Source of the DNA: Chthoniobacterales bacterium
GTDB taxonomy: Bacteria; Verrucomicrobiota; Verrucomicrobiia; Chthoniobacterales; UBA10450
Assembly (NCBI GenBank): GCA_013697015.1
Contig: JACCXL010000076.1
Span: 1 to 6,545 of the forward strand
Direction: 5' to 3'
DNA length: 6,545 bases
The position numbers and the translations under genes are program-made. The notes under the pieces were generated by a model that worked only from the letters and a program-made list of their open reading frames with translations, ran no database searches and was not told the origin of the DNA. Shown in pieces: positions 5,825 through 6,545 of the stretch (its first letter is position 1; the number at the start of each line of letters is the position of its first letter).

Positions 5825-6371
5825 AGAAGAATTCCCCTATTTGCGGTCGGATTCCGGACAGTTGTTCGAGTTCGATCAAAAGTGGCTGCACGCTGCGATC
5901 ACGCGCGCGGCGGATCAGGCTGGCTATCCAAGCTGGTGGCTGACCGACCACGTGACCGAGAGCATTGCTTTTTATCTGCGTCTCCGGAACGACGAGCCAG
6001 TGGTCGCGTTCAGCCAACTTTCACAGACGGTTCGCTACGTCCTGAAGGTGATCGGTTACAAGGAGATCGTTCCCTATTTTGCGCCCACGCCACCGCCGGT
6101 TTCATTTTCGCTGCTGGAAGTTGCGGAAGAAGCCGGCGCCGGGTACGAGCTGGCCTTTTTCGAATGCCTCGAACGACGGATAGCGGCATTGATCGATACG
6201 CGAACCGAAAGCGTGCACCTCGTCGGACTGCAAGCGTGTGTGAAACATCTGCAGGGAGCGAAGGCGTGGACACGGGCTTGCGACGCGTTGCGCGAAGAAG
6301 TGGTGTGCTTCGTGCGTGAGAAGATTGCTGTTCATGGCGATGCGATGCAGCTCCAGTGCTCTATCCGTTAG
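5811..6371 (+). CDS. Uncharacterised protein with an ATP-cone-like N-terminal half, coupled to nrdR
   Basis: A 186-residue protein that I do not recognise as a named family. Its start (ATG 5811) lies inside the end of nrdR, a 14-bp overlap in another frame, which points to translational coupling. Residues about 10-90 follow the ATP-cone pattern: RSDSGQLFEFDQKWLHAAI resembles the 'kRdG...F...Ki..AI' opening, followed by a helix with V.ESIAFYL, then VVAFSQLSQTV, and VLKVIGYKEIVPYF at the end, as in the 'V...L...g...vA..Y' close of the fold. The basic nucleotide-contacting residues of true ATP cones are only partly kept. After a proline-rich joint (APTPPPV, 91-97) comes a helix-rich half, 98-186, without recognisable motifs. 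There is no signal peptide or membrane segment. By context it may bind nucleotides or NrdR; this is inference. Confidence 0.75.
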   Translation: MVAFKEEFPYLRSDSGQLFEFDQKWLHAAITRAADQAGYPSWWLTDHVTESIAFYLRLRNDEPVVAFSQLSQTVRYVLKVIGYKEIVPYFAPTPPPVSFSLLEVAEEAGAGYELAFFECLERRIAALIDTRTESVHLVGLQACVKHLQGAKAWTRACDALREEVVCFVREKIAVHGDAMQLQCSIR

Positions 6372-6374
6372 AGC
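6358..6374. repeat. 6-bp hairpin across the stop codon at 6369-6371
   Basis: GCTCTA (6358-6363) and TAGAGC (6369-6374) are perfect reverse complements with a 5-base loop, extendable by two wobble pairs. The hairpin spans the end of the 186-residue gene and its TAG stop. No T-tract follows, so an intrinsic terminator is unlikely. The arms look like a tRNA D-arm on the minus strand, but no tRNA folds around it. Function unknown. Confidence 0.3.
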
Positions 6375-6405
6375 GTGCGATGCCGCCTCGTAGAATCAGC
6401 GCGCC

Positions 6406-6545
6406 ATGACCATTTTCGAAAGAATCGTCGCGCGCGAGATTGCGGCGGAGATCGTTTACGAAGACGACGATGTTCTCGCCTTCCACGACGTGAACCCGCA
6501 GGCGCCGGTCCATGTGCTGATCGTGCCGAAGCGGGTCATCCCTCG
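6406..6545 (+). CDS. HIT-family protein (HinT-like), N-terminal part (partial)
   Basis: The gene opens at ATG 6406 and runs off the right edge; 46 residues are visible. The start MTIFERIVAREIAAEIVYED, then DVLAFHDVNPQAPVHVLIVP, is the classic N-terminal half of HIT (histidine triad) proteins of the HinT branch, where the 'D.NPQAPVH.L..PK' strand-turn precedes the catalytic His-x-His-x-His. That triad lies outside the window, so catalytic competence cannot be judged. Family members hydrolyse or transfer nucleotides, typically purine nucleoside phosphoramidates. The gene follows the 186-residue protein after 34 bp with no clear promoter between, so it may share the nrdR transcript. No strong Shine-Dalgarno is seen. 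Confidence 0.93.
   Translation, partial: MTIFERIVAREIAAEIVYEDDDVLAFHDVNPQAPVHVLIVPKRVIP

Noticed and set aside
6338..6390. Possible tRNA on the minus strand: GCTCTAACGGATAGAGCA resembles a D-arm.
   Set aside because: The neighbouring bases do not form an anticodon stem, the acceptor arms repeat directly instead of pairing, and no T-arm is present. The region is also coding on the plus strand.

Overview
The window is a compact, single-strand (+) stretch of a moderately GC-rich bacterial chromosome. It carries housekeeping genes for translation, DNA maintenance and nucleotide-metabolism control. The bS6-ssb pair, the protein sequences and the Topo III-type enzyme beside dprA suggest a free-living Verrucomicrobiota (Chthoniobacterales / 'Spartobacteria'-like, soil type). 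That placement comes from recalled family resemblance, not a search, and is moderate at best.

Layout, left to right. Positions 1-157 hold the C-terminus of ribosomal protein bS6 (rpsF), followed after 18 bp by ssb (176-649). A 95-bp intergenic region (650-744) with a perfect 9-bp inverted repeat precedes a type II toxin-antitoxin pair of the Phd/YefM-RelE/ParE kind (745-1275). Both TA genes appear broken: each carries one apparent extra base, and removing it restores a canonical family sequence. The restored toxin stop overlaps the start of dprA (1272-2372) as ATGA. dprA is followed by a 938-residue type IA DNA topoisomerase of the Topo III class (2431-5247) with three C-terminal repeats.

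A new promoter region (5248-5311) drives nrdR (5312-5824), the Zn-ribbon/ATP-cone repressor of ribonucleotide reductase genes. It has a TTGACA -35, an extended -10, and two NrdR-box-like sites 32 bp apart, which suggests autoregulation. A 186-residue protein (5811-6371) overlaps nrdR by 14 bp. Its N-terminal half resembles a divergent ATP cone, so it may be an uncharacterised partner or sensor working with NrdR. A HIT-family nucleotide hydrolase/transferase starts at 6406 and runs off the window.

The most noteworthy points are the doubly frameshifted TA module wired by start/stop overlaps to dprA, the NrdR self-regulatory site pair, and the ATP-cone-like protein coupled to nrdR. All non-coding gaps are under 100 bp. 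I see no CRISPR array, insertion sequence, rRNA or tRNA.
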